A stretch of 64,000 bases of DNA. It comes from DATMXS01 sp050260275. GTDB lineage: Bacteria; Acidobacteriota; Terriglobia; Bryobacterales; Bryobacteraceae. Position numbers and translations under genes: made by a program. Of the stretch, positions 46,311 through 55,561 are shown in pieces. Below the pieces are notes generated by a model. The model searched no databases and was not told the origin of the DNA. It saw only the letters and a list, made by a program, of their open reading frames with translations. How positions within the stretch are numbered: position 1 is the first letter of the stretch; every line of letters begins with the position of its first letter. The stretch spans positions 19,463 to 83,462 of the forward strand of contig JBLNBX010000090.1 of assembly GCA_050260275.1 (NCBI GenBank), written 5' to 3'.

Positions 46311-47165
46311 CTACTCCAAACGCGTTAGTACTCGTACTAATACGGCGCCGACGATATCCAGGCTCCGAGGGCTGAGCTTATCCAGCGTGTCCTCGGAGGT
46401 GTGCCACCAGGAGTGATCCGGTCCGTAGCTGAAATCGATCAGGTTGAGCGCGTTAACGCCTGCCTGCACGAACGGTATATGGTCGTCCTCGATGTACATC
46501 TCCTCGTCGAGGAAGTGGCGCCCGTAGCCGAGTTCGGCCGCTGTCTCCCATACCAGCCGCTGCAACGATGCTGATGAGTAACCTTCGCGGGCGATGCCGA
46601 GGTCGCGATCGCCAATCATATCCACGTTGATTAGAGCCTTCAGGCGCCGCAGTGTGCCGTCTGCGGCCCAGCGCTGCGCCAGGTGGCGGCTGCCGTAAAG
46701 CCCGTCAGTAGCCGACCACTGAGATATCGCCTCCTCGCCGTCGAACCAGACGAAGTACAAGTCGTTTGCGTGCTTACGGCGGGCCATCTGTTGAGCCAGC
46801 GCCAGAAGCAGGCCGGCGGACGCCGCGCCGTCGTTGGCGCCGTCAAAACGGAACGGCATGACCTTCGTGTCGTAGTGCCCCGTGATGGCTACCGCATGCA
46901 CGCCTGGCGTACCCCGGAAACGCACGATGATGTTCTTCATCGGGATGGCGCCAGCGGGTGTCGCGGCGGTAAAGCTGTCCTCGATGATCTCGCCGCCTAG
47001 AGGTTTGAGTTGCGACAGGATGTACGCCTGAAACTTCTTCATTGCCGGCGAGCCCGGTGTGCGGGGGCCGAGCGCCACCGCCGCGCGCGTGTGCTTCATG
47101 GCGAGATCGCCCAGAGGGTGCGCCGAAGCTAGCGCCAGTATCAGGAATGCCGTCGCGCGGTGCAT
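46311..47165 (-). CDS. M28-family enzyme resembling glutaminyl-peptide cyclotransferase
   Basis: A 284-residue secreted zinc enzyme with a signal peptide (MHRATAFLILALASAHP). Its motifs follow animal glutaminyl cyclase rather than aminopeptidases: Asp in GANDGAASAG, FDGEEAISQWSATDGLYGSR, IEDDHIPFVQAGVNALNLID and His in SWWHTSEDTLDKL. QC forms pyroglutamate at the N-terminus of proteins. One zinc site (Asp, Glu, His) is consistent with the single-metal QC. An aminopeptidase function cannot be excluded. Its 3' end lies 86 nt from the next gene and its 5' end overlaps the methyltransferase gene by 25 nt. Confidence 0.8.
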   Translation of the reverse strand: MHRATAFLILALASAHPLGDLAMKHTRAAVALGPRTPGSPAMKKFQAYILSQLKPLGGEIIEDSFTAATPAGAIPMKNIIVRFRGTPGVHAVAITGHYDTKVMPFRFDGANDGAASAGLLLALAQQMARRKHANDLYFVWFDGEEAISQWSATDGLYGSRHLAQRWAADGTLRRLKALINVDMIGDRDLGIAREGYSSASLQRLVWETAAELGYGRHFLDEEMYIEDDHIPFVQAGVNALNLIDFSYGPDHSWWHTSEDTLDKLSPRSLDIVGAVLVRVLTRLE

Positions 47166-47830
47166 ATATACCCTAGTGTGGAATCGCGCTCCCGGTCGAG
47201 CCTGTCCAACAGCGGCAGGATCAACGCCGGCGGCGCCAGAAGCAGAGCCGCCACTATGAACCAGCCGCCATGGAAGAACCTCAGCGCATCAAGCAGACGC
47301 CTTGCGAGCAGGCGGAAGAAGCCGCCCGCGGCAAGCACTTGTATGGAATCGAATCCCGCGCCCTGGAGCAGGTGGCGCACGCCGTAGCGCGTGAACCGGA
47401 AGTAGTCGTTCGGGGCCTGGTGGATCTCCCACTCCTGCGGGACCACGAGAAGAAGGCGGCCTCCGGGCCGCAGCACGCGCGCCAACTCGGCCAACACGGA
47501 GCGCGGGTCACGGACGTGCTCGAGCGTCACGACGTTCAGCACCGCATCGAAGGACGCTTCCGGAAATGGAAGCGAAGTTAGATCGGCGATCGCGCTCAAT
47601 CTCCCGTAGTCCCATTGCGGGTCGCCGCAGGCCAGATCTACGGCAACGTACTGCCGGCCCTTGAAATGGACGGCGTGGCGGCACTCGCCGGCTCCGGCAT
47701 CGAGCACGCGCGCGCCCGGCGGAAGCGCCGCGGCCAGCTCGCCCACGGCCGTCTCGATGCGCGTTTCGAAGTCGAGAATGTAACGGCGCAGAAACTGCGG
47801 CAAGCGGCGCTGGACGGCGGGGTGGTTCAC
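47141..47830 (-). CDS. Class I SAM-dependent methyltransferase
   Basis: A 229-residue Rossmann methyltransferase: ARVLDAGAGECRHAVHF is motif I, LTSLPFPEASFDAVLNVVTL covers motifs II-III, and LARVLRPGGRLLLVVP is motif IV-V. A hydrophobic C-terminal segment (GGWFIVAALLLAPPALILPL) suggests membrane association. The substrate is unknown; the neighbouring methyltransferase and exopolysaccharide genes hint at surface polysaccharide or lipid modification. It overlaps the upstream methyltransferase by 4 nt. Confidence 0.8.
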   Translation of the reverse strand: MNHPAVQRRLPQFLRRYILDFETRIETAVGELAAALPPGARVLDAGAGECRHAVHFKGRQYVAVDLACGDPQWDYGRLSAIADLTSLPFPEASFDAVLNVVTLEHVRDPRSVLAELARVLRPGGRLLLVVPQEWEIHQAPNDYFRFTRYGVRHLLQGAGFDSIQVLAAGGFFRLLARRLLDALRFFHGGWFIVAALLLAPPALILPLLDRLDRERDSTLGYICTARRHS

Positions 47831-49008
47831 TTCTTCTTTGCCTCCAGCATCACGGTTGCGCCGGCGCGGCAGGCGGCCTCGAGGGCACTGAAGGGAATCG
47901 CGGCTGCTACGAGCGCCATATAGAGCATGCTCTTGATCAGCCTCAGCGCCGGCCGCTCCGGCCCGGCGAGTGCGGGACGCAGGGCGGGGTCGAGCCAGGG
48001 CGCGACGCTTGTCGCAAATGCGGACGGATTGTCGCGCAAGGAGAAGTGTTTCCGCCGCACGACCTCGAAGCCGCAGGATTCAAGCAGCGCTTCCAGGTCA
48101 GAGGCGCGGAAATCGATCAGGTGCCGGGGCACGTCCAGACCCCGCCAGAGTTCGCCCAAGAGCAGGAACTGCCAGCACGCCAGGTTGGGCGACTGCACCA
48201 CCAGCCGGCCATCCTGCGCGAGCAGCCGGTGCGCGGCGGCGATGTACTCGTCCGGCTCCGCCAGGTGTTCGAGGACGTGAAACATCGTTACCAAGGAGCA
48301 CGAACCCTCAGGCAACGGGGCGTGCGCCAGGTCTCCGCACGCGCAAGGTATCCCGTTCACGCGCCACGCCATGGACGCGGCCCTTGGCGAGGTCTCCAGG
48401 CCGAACACCCGCGCGCCATCCTGCTTCAGCAAGCTCAACAGCAGGCCGCTGCCGCAGCCGACGTCCAGGACCAGCCCGCTTCCGCCGGCATCTCTGAGGG
48501 CCCGGCGCACGAAGCGCACGTGGTCGCGGAGCACCAGCCGCCGGTAGACCTGCTCAAGCCGCCCGGCCAGTCCGCCAGCCGGAGTGTACCAATAGTCGCC
48601 TGGGTAGTACGCCGCCAGCTCCTCCGGGGTGGGGCGAGGGTACAGCCTGACGAGCCCGCACCCGGCGCACTCGACCACCTCGAACCTCCGGTCCGTGGTG
48701 CGGAACAGGCGGTCCGTGGCGCTGAACAGCGTGCGGTACTCGACTGACCCGCAGGCCGGGCATGCATCGCGTTCCGGCGAGCGCGCAATCCCGGAAACCA
48801 CGGAGCGAGCCGTGTCAGATGTACCCCCGGGAGGCGGCGCCGGCGGTCCGGACGAAGCGTCTGTTCGCGCGCCGGATCTGGCTTCGCTGCTCGACTCGGT
48901 CCCGGCAGGCCCTGGCGAAGTCTGGCCGGGAGGCGCGATCTCGCGCCTCATTCCGGCGCGAGCCGGAACCGTCCGGGTGCGTTTGCTCATTGCGCCGCTC
49001 CGGCGCAC
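47827..49008 (-). CDS. Zinc-ribbon class I SAM methyltransferase
   Basis: A protein of up to 393 residues. After a disordered Pro/Ser/Gly-rich N-terminus (to about residue 78) comes a zinc-ribbon (CPACGSVEYRTLF...CAGCGLVRLYPRP), then a methyltransferase domain (VLDVGCGSGLLLSLL, VTMFHVLEHLAEPDEYI) of the Methyltransf_23 type found in O-antigen and capsule clusters, and a hydrophobic tail. The start could be 49008 or 48990 (MSKRTRTVPARAG); the low-complexity leader makes the choice uncertain. It overlaps the next methyltransferase by 4 nt. Confidence 0.8.
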   Translation of the reverse strand: MRRSGAMSKRTRTVPARAGMRREIAPPGQTSPGPAGTESSSEARSGARTDASSGPPAPPPGGTSDTARSVVSGIARSPERDACPACGSVEYRTLFSATDRLFRTTDRRFEVVECAGCGLVRLYPRPTPEELAAYYPGDYWYTPAGGLAGRLEQVYRRLVLRDHVRFVRRALRDAGGSGLVLDVGCGSGLLLSLLKQDGARVFGLETSPRAASMAWRVNGIPCACGDLAHAPLPEGSCSLVTMFHVLEHLAEPDEYIAAAHRLLAQDGRLVVQSPNLACWQFLLLGELWRGLDVPRHLIDFRASDLEALLESCGFEVVRRKHFSLRDNPSAFATSVAPWLDPALRPALAGPERPALRLIKSMLYMALVAAAIPFSALEAACRAGATVMLEAKKK

Positions 49009-49245
49009 GCGATGGCGCGGCGCCGCTTTGCTGTCCGGAAGATGCGTGTCAACTTGTACAACATCTCGCGTTTCATCTGGCGGCGCAACCGGGCCGAATG
49101 CCTCGTCGCCGGGGTGAACCGTGCCCGGCCCGGACAGCTCATGCCCGGGGCGATCGCGGGGGCCGATGAATGGAAGATGCAGCGTGGAAACCGGGGCTTT
49201 TAGAAACGGTTCTGATAAGATGGCGGTGGGGTTCCTTTCGCCACC

Positions 49246-50235
49246 ATGGCGTCCTTGGGTGAACGTCTGCGCGAGGAACGCGTGAGACGCGGGCTCACGC
49301 TCGAACAGATCTCGGCAAGCACGAAGATCAACCCGGCCATGCTCGCGGCCATCGAGGCCGAGAATTTCGACCAGTTGCCCGGGGGTTTCTTCGCGCGCAG
49401 CTTTGTGCGCCAGTACGCGCGCGCTCTCGATCTTGATGAGGCTGAGTTCGACGCTGAACTCTCACGCCTCACCGCCTCGCAGCCTGAGCCGCTCCGGCAT
49501 GACGAAGATGCGTTCCAGCCCGACGTACACGGCCTCAAGCTCAGGCCGCAGCGGCGTTCGGGTACGGGATCGCAGTTGCTCGGGCGTCTTTTCGCGTTTG
49601 TGCTGATTGTGGCGGTGTGTTCGGGCGTGTACGTTTTTTGGGAGCGCTCGCGCCAGGCGGGCGCGTCGGAGCCTGCCGCGCGCGCAAGCTCGGACGCGGC
49701 AACTCAAAGCGCGACGCCCCCGCCGCAGCAAGCCTCGCAACTGCCGCCGGCCCCGGCCGAGTCAATCGCAGAAGCCGGGCAGCAGGCCGGCCCAGCCGAA
49801 CAGCAGGCCAGTGTGACAACCGGGCTTCCGGGTGCGCCTCCGGCGCAAATCGAGCCGGCGAAAACTGAGCCAGCAACGGACACAATTGCGGATGCCGCTC
49901 CGGTGAGGGTCGAACTCGCGGCGCGCGGTGAGGTATGGGTACGCGCGGTGAGCGGCGGCCGCACTCAGTTCGAAGGAACGCTTCAGGCAGGCGATGCGCG
50001 CACGTTCTTGTCCAGCGAGCCCATAACCGTGAAGGTTGGCAGGCCCACGTCGGTTGAACTGAAGCTCAACGGCCAGCCAGCCGGTCCGCTGGAGCCTGCA
50101 GACCGGCCGCTGACGATAGAGTTTACTCGGGAGAGTTTCCGAATCCTGAGGCCTACCGCCGAGCCGCCCGCTACGAGACCTACCGCCGAGCCGCCCGCTC
50201 CGAGACCTACCGACGAGCCGCCCGCCGCTCCCTGA
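49246..50235 (+). CDS. RodZ-like cell-shape protein (HTH - TM - DUF4115)
   Basis: A 329-residue bitopic protein. Residues 1-75 are the RodZ-type helix-turn-helix that contacts MreB (GERLREERVRRGLTLEQIS, LPGGFFARSFVRQYARALD). A membrane helix lies at about 109-130 (LLGRLFAFVLIVAVCSGVYV), then a Pro/Gln-rich linker and a DUF4115-like beta domain (VRVELAARGEVWVRAVSGG). The C-terminus ends in three copies of RPTAEPPA-type repeats. It converges on pgsA and overlaps it by 29 nt, so the repeat DNA is coding on both strands. Confidence 0.85.
   Translation: MASLGERLREERVRRGLTLEQISASTKINPAMLAAIEAENFDQLPGGFFARSFVRQYARALDLDEAEFDAELSRLTASQPEPLRHDEDAFQPDVHGLKLRPQRRSGTGSQLLGRLFAFVLIVAVCSGVYVFWERSRQAGASEPAARASSDAATQSATPPPQQASQLPPAPAESIAEAGQQAGPAEQQASVTTGLPGAPPAQIEPAKTEPATDTIADAAPVRVELAARGEVWVRAVSGGRTQFEGTLQAGDARTFLSSEPITVKVGRPTSVELKLNGQPAGPLEPADRPLTIEFTRESFRILRPTAEPPATRPTAEPPAPRPTDEPPAAP
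50149..50229 (+). repeat. Three tandem 27-bp coding repeats
   Basis: Three near-identical 27-bp units (50149-50175, 50176-50202, 50203-50229) encode the RPTAEPPA repeats ending the RodZ-like protein. The last unit and part of the sequence beyond also encode the C-terminus of pgsA on the other strand (RERRAARR). Confidence 0.85.
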
Positions 50236-50854
50236 GGAGCGCCCGCTGGCGCTCGCGCTCCAACTCCAGCAGTTCGCGCCGGCCGCGCTGCTTGGTTTCC
50301 TCATCCACCTTGCGCCAGAACCGCCAGAAATAGTGACCCGCCGAGACGAGCGTCACGGCCAGCACAAGGTACATCCACGCCATCGCCCACCAAGCGAGTT
50401 CGGCGCGCTCGATGCTCAGCAGGAACAGCGCAACCGCTGCGACCTGCATGACCATTTTGAACTTACCCAGGTCGCTTGCCTTGATGGTGAAGCCGGAGGA
50501 CGCCGCGATGCTCCGCAGGCCGGTGACGGCGAATTCGCGCGCAACGATGACGATCGCGATCCATCCGGGGATGACATGCACCTGCACAAGCGCGATCAGC
50601 GCGGCCGAGATCAGCAGCTTATCGGCGACCGGATCCAGGAGCGTCCCAACCGTCGTGATCTGCTTCCATCTCCGGGCCAGGTAGCCGTCCAGCAGGTCCG
50701 TAGCGGACGCTGCCAGGAAGATTGTAAGCGCGATACTCGAGTTGGTCAGCAGAAGGCCGCCGATCTCTACGCTCCAACTCTCCTGGACCAGCGCGGCCAC
50801 CAGGAGTGGCACGAAAAAAATCCGCAGGAGCGTGAGCGCGTTCGGGAGATTCAC
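50207..50854 (-). CDS. pgsA: CDP-diacylglycerol--glycerol-3-phosphate 3-phosphatidyltransferase
   Basis: A 215-residue membrane enzyme for phosphatidylglycerol phosphate synthesis. The CDP-alcohol phosphotransferase motif DG-x2-AR-x8-G-x3-D-x3-D is intact (DGYLARRW through TLLDPVADK), and the start MNLPNALTLLRIFFVPLL is typical. Five to six membrane segments are evident. A long basic, coiled C-terminal tail (RRELLELERERQRALLRER) is unusual for PgsA and is where the gene overlaps the RodZ-like repeats. Confidence 0.92.
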   Translation of the reverse strand: MNLPNALTLLRIFFVPLLVAALVQESWSVEIGGLLLTNSSIALTIFLAASATDLLDGYLARRWKQITTVGTLLDPVADKLLISAALIALVQVHVIPGWIAIVIVAREFAVTGLRSIAASSGFTIKASDLGKFKMVMQVAAVALFLLSIERAELAWWAMAWMYLVLAVTLVSAGHYFWRFWRKVDEETKQRGRRELLELERERQRALLRERRAARR

Positions 50855-51196
50855 TCACTCCTAACATACAACGGGGGACCGCAGATGCGGCCGCTACGCG
50901 CCGGTGGAGCCCAATTACCGGTCTCTTAGGGCCGCCCCAGGCCGCAGCCTGGATGGCCGGAACGCGTCCTCCGAGTCGAACACGTTTGCCTTGTATCACG
51001 CGCAGGTGGGGGCGAGGCCGACAGCCAGGGCGGTGTGCGCTGTGTACCCAGTGAGCGCGGATGTCCTGCTCACGGCCGCCGCGCGGCGCGGCGGCGATCC
51101 GGTTGTGCCGGGCATCGGCTGGATTGGCGCCTCCCGACCCGCGGTCTCAAGCACGATGCGCGCAACATTCTCATGGCGATCTACGGCCCTTCGCCG
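50855..51196. other. Intergenic region, no recognised content
   Basis: These 342 bases between pgsA and the sugar transferase have a plus-strand frame from 50904, but its product is compositionally like antisense GC-rich noise and has no motif. I see no RNA gene, repeat or terminator that I can support. Confidence 0.5.
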
Positions 51197-52588
51197 CTAC
51201 TGCGCGCCTTTCCGGCTCAGCATCGTCTTCGCCGTGTGAAACATGATGTACAGGTCGAGCGAGAGCGACATGTGCTTGATGTAGTAGAGGTCGTACTCGA
51301 GTTTGACTATGGTGTCCTCGATCGTGTCGCCGTACTTGTGGTTGATCTGAGCCCACCCGGTGATGCCGGGCTTCACCGAGTGACGGTGAGGATAGTAAGG
51401 AATCTTTTCAGACAGCACGCGGACAAACTCCGGGCGCTCGGGACGCGGGCCCACCAGCGACATATCACCGCGCAGCACGTTCCACAACTGAGGCAGCTCG
51501 TCTATTCGCAACCGCCGGAGCCATCTCCCCACCGGCGTGACGCGCGGGTCGTCCTTGGTAGCCCATACCGCGCCCGTGCTCGCCTCGGCGCCTGTGCGCA
51601 TTGAGCGGAGCTTGTACAACGTAAACACCTTCCCGCCCATGCCGACCCGCTGTTGCCGGAACAGCGCCGGGCCGCGCGAAGTGAGCTTCACCGCCACGGC
51701 AGCCAGCAGCATCACGGGCAGCGAGACGGCAAACAGGACCAGCACGAACGGAATCGTGTACAGCGTCTGCAGCGCGACCGTACTGCGCCGCGGGCCCAGT
51801 TCGCCCGAGAAGATGAGCTGCGAGGGCCGCAATTCCTTCGTGCAGATGCGGCCGCACGCCGCCTCGTACGCCGCGCCCGCTTCGTCGATGATGATGCCCG
51901 AGTAGCGCAGGTCGAGCAGGTCGCGCACGGGCATGCGGTCGCGGCGCTCGCTCAGGCCGACCACGATTCTGCCCGGCTGCGTTTCGCGCGCGATGCGCCG
52001 GATGTCGCTCACCTTGCCCAGCACCGGAGCGCCGTTCAGGACCGTGCCGGGCTCGGCTTCATCTGCCAGGAAGCCGGCGTTGACCCACCCCACCTCCGGA
52101 TGGTGCGTAAGGTACTCGGTAATCTCGCGGATGACGGGATTGGCGCCGACGAACAAAACGCGCTGCACGCCAACGTGCCGCATGAAAAACGAGTCGAACA
52201 GCATGCGCCAGCCGCAGAGCGCCGCAATCGCGACGAAGCTGCCCAGCATCATCAGTTTCCGCGGCGTGATCCAGCCCGGGTTGGCATACGCCACGAGCGC
52301 CTGAGCGATGAACGCGAATCCGGTGGCTTGCGCGATCTCCAGCACCATGCCGGTTCGCGAGATCTCGTGAAAGTCGCTGTACAAGTCGACAAAGTGAAGC
52401 CCGAGCATTACTGTCGCGGTCACCAGCAGAATCCGGAACAGGCCCCGGTCTTCCAGCAGAAAGACGCTTGGATCGACCTCGAGGACAAGGTACGCGGCGA
52501 TCAGAAAGCAGGATGTGAGGATAAGCAGTTCCGAGACGAGCAGCACGAACGTAGCGGTGGGGATGGTGACTCGAAAGACCCGGACCAT
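51197..52588 (-). CDS. Exopolysaccharide polyprenyl glycosylphosphotransferase (TIGR03013/EpsB-like)
   Basis: A 463-residue initiating sugar transferase. Four membrane helices occupy residues 10-130, then a CoA-binding-like domain (VQRVLFVGANPVIREI), a further helix near 280, and the bacterial sugar transferase domain (GPALFRQQRVGMGGKVF, RIDELPQLWNVLRGDMSLVG, PGITGWAQINHKYG). It transfers a hexose-1-phosphate to undecaprenyl phosphate. This subfamily goes with exosortase/PEP-CTERM systems, and a PEP-CTERM gene lies 3.5 kb away. It is monocistronic here as far as can be seen. Confidence 0.92.
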   Translation of the reverse strand: MVRVFRVTIPTATFVLLVSELLILTSCFLIAAYLVLEVDPSVFLLEDRGLFRILLVTATVMLGLHFVDLYSDFHEISRTGMVLEIAQATGFAFIAQALVAYANPGWITPRKLMMLGSFVAIAALCGWRMLFDSFFMRHVGVQRVLFVGANPVIREITEYLTHHPEVGWVNAGFLADEAEPGTVLNGAPVLGKVSDIRRIARETQPGRIVVGLSERRDRMPVRDLLDLRYSGIIIDEAGAAYEAACGRICTKELRPSQLIFSGELGPRRSTVALQTLYTIPFVLVLFAVSLPVMLLAAVAVKLTSRGPALFRQQRVGMGGKVFTLYKLRSMRTGAEASTGAVWATKDDPRVTPVGRWLRRLRIDELPQLWNVLRGDMSLVGPRPERPEFVRVLSEKIPYYPHRHSVKPGITGWAQINHKYGDTIEDTIVKLEYDLYYIKHMSLSLDLYIMFHTAKTMLSRKGAQ

Positions 52589-52700
52589 GAGATCGGCGCC
52601 CTCTGGCGTGCTGCTAGTTACAGAATAGCTCCGGGACTCGTGGAAGCGCCCTCTTAGTGCGGTGAATTACGCAAGTGGCTGATGAAACGTCGCGGCGCCT

Positions 52701-52752
52701 GCGGCAGTGTAGGAATAGATGGGACTGCGGCAGTGAAGGAATAGATGGGACG
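52701..52752. repeat. Two tandem 26-bp repeats upstream of the sugar transferase gene
   Basis: Units at 52701-52726 and 52727-52752 differ at one base; the shared core is GGAATAGATGGGAC. They lie between the starts and ends of serA and the sugar transferase gene. Tandem copies of this type occur near the ends of some IS elements, but no transposase is present. Confidence 0.8.
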
Positions 52753-52796
52753 CGCCGGCTGGCTCTGAGCGAACCGGCGCGTGGCAAAGACTCTGC

Positions 52797-54389
52797 TTAC
52801 GTATGGTCGATCGAGACCGATCGCGCGGACCTCACGGCCGGGTTCTCGCGCAACTGGGCCAGCACCGCTTCCGGCACCTCGCCGTCGGTTTCGACCACGG
52901 CGAGAGCTTCGAGCGGTTCTCCCGGCTTCGACGGCTCGTCGCGCCGGCCGAGCGAAAAATTCGCAATGTTGACGCCGTTACGGCCCAACACCGTGCCCAC
53001 GTGTCCGATGACGCCCGGCACATCCTGGTTCTTCATGAACAGCAGGTGGCCCTCGAGGTGCGTCTCACACGCGATGCCGTCAACGCGAAGCAGGCGCGGG
53101 CGTCCGAGAACGAGAGCGCCCTCAACCGCCGTGACACCGGCGTCCGTTTCGAGTTCGACCGTGATGGAGTCCACGTGCGCGGCTTTATGTGCATGCTGCT
53201 CGGAGACGTTGAGGCCGCGCTCGGAGGCTATCTGCAGCGCGTTCACGAGAGTGGCGCGCCTCGATAGCCAGCGGTTCAGTATCCCTACCAGCCCCGCGTT
53301 GCGCAGCAGGTGGGTGCTGCCCTCGGCTGTTTTCCCGTAGTACACCATGCGCACCGTTTTCGGGTTGCCCGGGGCGACCTGAGCGGCGAAGCTGCCCAGC
53401 CTCTCGGCCAGCGCCATGTACGGCCGGGCGACGCGGTACTGCTCCGGCGTGAGCGCAGGCATGTTGACTGCGTTCAGGGCCACGCCGTTCTTCAGGTAAT
53501 CCACAACCTGTTCGGCGATGCGGACCCCGACGAGCTCCTGCGCCTCTTCCGTAGATCCGGCGATGTGCGGCGTTGCCACCACGTTGTCCAGCTCGAAGAG
53601 CTTGAAGCCGGCGGGCGGCGGCTCGGGCGAGAAGACGTCGAGCGCTGCGCCGGCCAGCTTACCTGAACGGAGCGCTTCTGCGAGCGCGTCCTGGTCGATC
53701 AGCTCGCCGCGGGCGCAGTTCACCAGCCGTGCGCCGTCCTTCATCTTGGCAATCGCCGCCGCGGAGATGAACCCTCGCGTTTCCGGCGTCAGCGCCATGT
53801 GCAGGCTGATGTAGTCGCTCTCGGCGAACAGTCTGTCGAGCTCGACAACCTCGATGCCGAGGTCGCCGGCCACCTTCTGGCCGATGTAGGGGTCGTTTCC
53901 GAGCACCCGCATGTCGAATGCGAGCGCGCGGCGAACCACCTCGCGGCCGATGCTCCCCAGACCCACGACGCCGAGCACCTTACCCCGGATCTCGTTTCCG
54001 AGGAATTTCTTCTTTTCCCATTTGCCGGATTTTGTCGACGCCGTGGCTTGCGGGATCGAGCGGGCCATGGCGAGGATCAGCGCGAACGTGTGCTCGGCTA
54101 CAGAAACGGCGTTCCCGCCCGGCGTGTTCATCACGATGACGCCGGCGGCGGTGGCGGCCGCGAGGTCGACGTTGTCCACACCCACGCCCGCGCGGCCGAT
54201 CACGCGCAGCCGAGGCGCTTTCTCGAGCACCTCGCGCGTCACCTTGACGGCGCTCCGCACTAGCAGCGCGTCGGCCTCCGGCAGGCACGACAGGTACTCC
54301 TTCGGATTCGAGATGCGCACTTCCCACCCGGGCTGGCGCAGTATATTCAGGCCGGCTTCGGCCATCGGCTCGGCGACGAGAATGTTCAT
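52797..54389 (-). CDS. serA: D-3-phosphoglycerate dehydrogenase, long form with ASB and ACT domains
   Basis: A 530-residue long-form SerA, first enzyme of serine synthesis. The dehydrogenase domain (1-300) has the NAD-binding VLGVVGLGSIGREV, the Arg in NCARGELID and the catalytic His in TPHIAGSTEEAQ. An allosteric-substrate-binding (ASB) domain covers about 310-450 and an ACT domain the last 75 residues (DVPGVIGHVGTVLGRNGVNI), where serine normally inhibits. Its ATG overlaps the aminotransferase stop by 4 nt, so the two steps are coupled. Confidence 0.96.
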   Translation of the reverse strand: MNILVAEPMAEAGLNILRQPGWEVRISNPKEYLSCLPEADALLVRSAVKVTREVLEKAPRLRVIGRAGVGVDNVDLAAATAAGVIVMNTPGGNAVSVAEHTFALILAMARSIPQATASTKSGKWEKKKFLGNEIRGKVLGVVGLGSIGREVVRRALAFDMRVLGNDPYIGQKVAGDLGIEVVELDRLFAESDYISLHMALTPETRGFISAAAIAKMKDGARLVNCARGELIDQDALAEALRSGKLAGAALDVFSPEPPPAGFKLFELDNVVATPHIAGSTEEAQELVGVRIAEQVVDYLKNGVALNAVNMPALTPEQYRVARPYMALAERLGSFAAQVAPGNPKTVRMVYYGKTAEGSTHLLRNAGLVGILNRWLSRRATLVNALQIASERGLNVSEQHAHKAAHVDSITVELETDAGVTAVEGALVLGRPRLLRVDGIACETHLEGHLLFMKNQDVPGVIGHVGTVLGRNGVNIANFSLGRRDEPSKPGEPLEALAVVETDGEVPEAVLAQLRENPAVRSARSVSIDHT

Positions 54390-55561
54390 TGCTTTGCTCC
54401 CGCGGCTTTCTGGCTCGCGGCTTCCATGTAGACCTTCTGCACGGCCGCGACGCCTTTGCCGAGCTCAACCTGAACGCCGTTCGTCAGAAGGATGATCTCG
54501 AGCGCCGCGATGACGGCGAACAGGTCTGCGAAATCGAAATAGCCAAGGTGCGCAATGCGGAATATCTTGCCCTTCATCGAGCCCTGGCCGTTCGCGATGA
54601 TCGCTCCGAAGCGGTTGCGGAACTCCTTCACGATCACGCCGGAGTCCATCCCCGCCGGAGCCTTGATAGCCGTCACGGACGAGGCCGGCGAGCCGGCGGC
54701 GAACAGCTCCAGGCCGAGCGCCGTAGCGGCATCGCGCGTTGCGCGCGCCAGTAGCTGCGCGTTAGCCACCAGGTTCGGCATGCCGATGCGCTTGATGTAC
54801 TGGAGCGCCGCTCCGAGCGCCAGTATCAGGCTCGTGGCCGGCGTCCAGCTCGATTCGCCGCCCTCCGCGCTCTTCTTTTCCTTCTTCAGGTTGAAGTAGT
54901 AGTGCGGCAGGGTGGCCGTCTCGGCGTGCTTCCAGGCCTTCGGGCTCACAACCAGGAAACCCAGGCCCGGCGGGATCATGAACGCCTTCTGCGAGCCGCC
55001 GACCAGGGCGTCGATGCCCCAGCCCTCGATGTCCAGCGGCATCGTGCCGATGCCCGTGATGCCGTCCACCACGAAAATGGCATCCGTTTTCGCGATGGCG
55101 CGGCCCATGGCCTCGATGTCGTGCGCGACGCCGGTCGAAGTCTCCGAAGCCTGCACGAAAACGCCGCGGGCCTGCGGATTGTCTTTGAGGGCGGCCTCGA
55201 CGCGCTCCGGCGTGACGACGTCGCCGTACTCGGCCTTGAGCACGACCGAGTCCAGCCCATAGGCTGCGGTCATGTCGACCCAGCGCTCGCCGAATTTGCC
55301 GGCCGAACAAACGATGACGCGATCGCCGCGCGAGAAGAGGTTCGTTACCGCTGCCTCCATCGCGCCCGAACCCGAGGCGGCGAACATGAGCACGTCGTTC
55401 GAGGTACCGAGCACTTCCTTGAGGTCCTGGAGAACAGTCCGGTAGACCTTGCGGAAATCCTCCGTCCGATGGTGGATGTCGGAGGCCATCATGGCCTGGA
55501 GCGCGCCCGGGTAAAGGGGCGTCGGCCCAGGCGTCAGGAGACGCTGTTTCGTGATAAACAT
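54386..55561 (-). CDS. Class V aminotransferase, probable phosphoserine aminotransferase
   Basis: A 391-residue PLP enzyme of the alanine-glyoxylate/serine-glyoxylate aminotransferase family. RLLTPGPTPLYPGALQAM, MFAASGSGAMEAAVTNL, VVDGITGIGTM and the PLP Lys in VGGSQKAFMIPPG are typical. Sequence alone would permit alanine-glyoxylate activity; overlap with serA makes phosphoserine aminotransferase (a non-orthologous SerC) the likelier role. A serB is not in view. Start ATG 55561 begins at conserved sequence; earlier in-frame Cys-rich sequence is not. Confidence 0.85.
   Translation of the reverse strand: MFITKQRLLTPGPTPLYPGALQAMMASDIHHRTEDFRKVYRTVLQDLKEVLGTSNDVLMFAASGSGAMEAAVTNLFSRGDRVIVCSAGKFGERWVDMTAAYGLDSVVLKAEYGDVVTPERVEAALKDNPQARGVFVQASETSTGVAHDIEAMGRAIAKTDAIFVVDGITGIGTMPLDIEGWGIDALVGGSQKAFMIPPGLGFLVVSPKAWKHAETATLPHYYFNLKKEKKSAEGGESSWTPATSLILALGAALQYIKRIGMPNLVANAQLLARATRDAATALGLELFAAGSPASSVTAIKAPAGMDSGVIVKEFRNRFGAIIANGQGSMKGKIFRIAHLGYFDFADLFAVIAALEIILLTNGVQVELGKGVAAVQKVYMEAASQKAAGAKQ

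Noticed and set aside
49012..49203. 63-codon plus-strand frame before the RodZ-like gene
   Set aside because: No ribosome-binding site, no conserved motif, and it lies in the divergent promoter region.
50904..51239. 111-codon plus-strand frame in the pgsA-sugar transferase gap
   Set aside because: Unrecognised, compositionally noisy, and it runs into the sugar transferase gene on the other strand.
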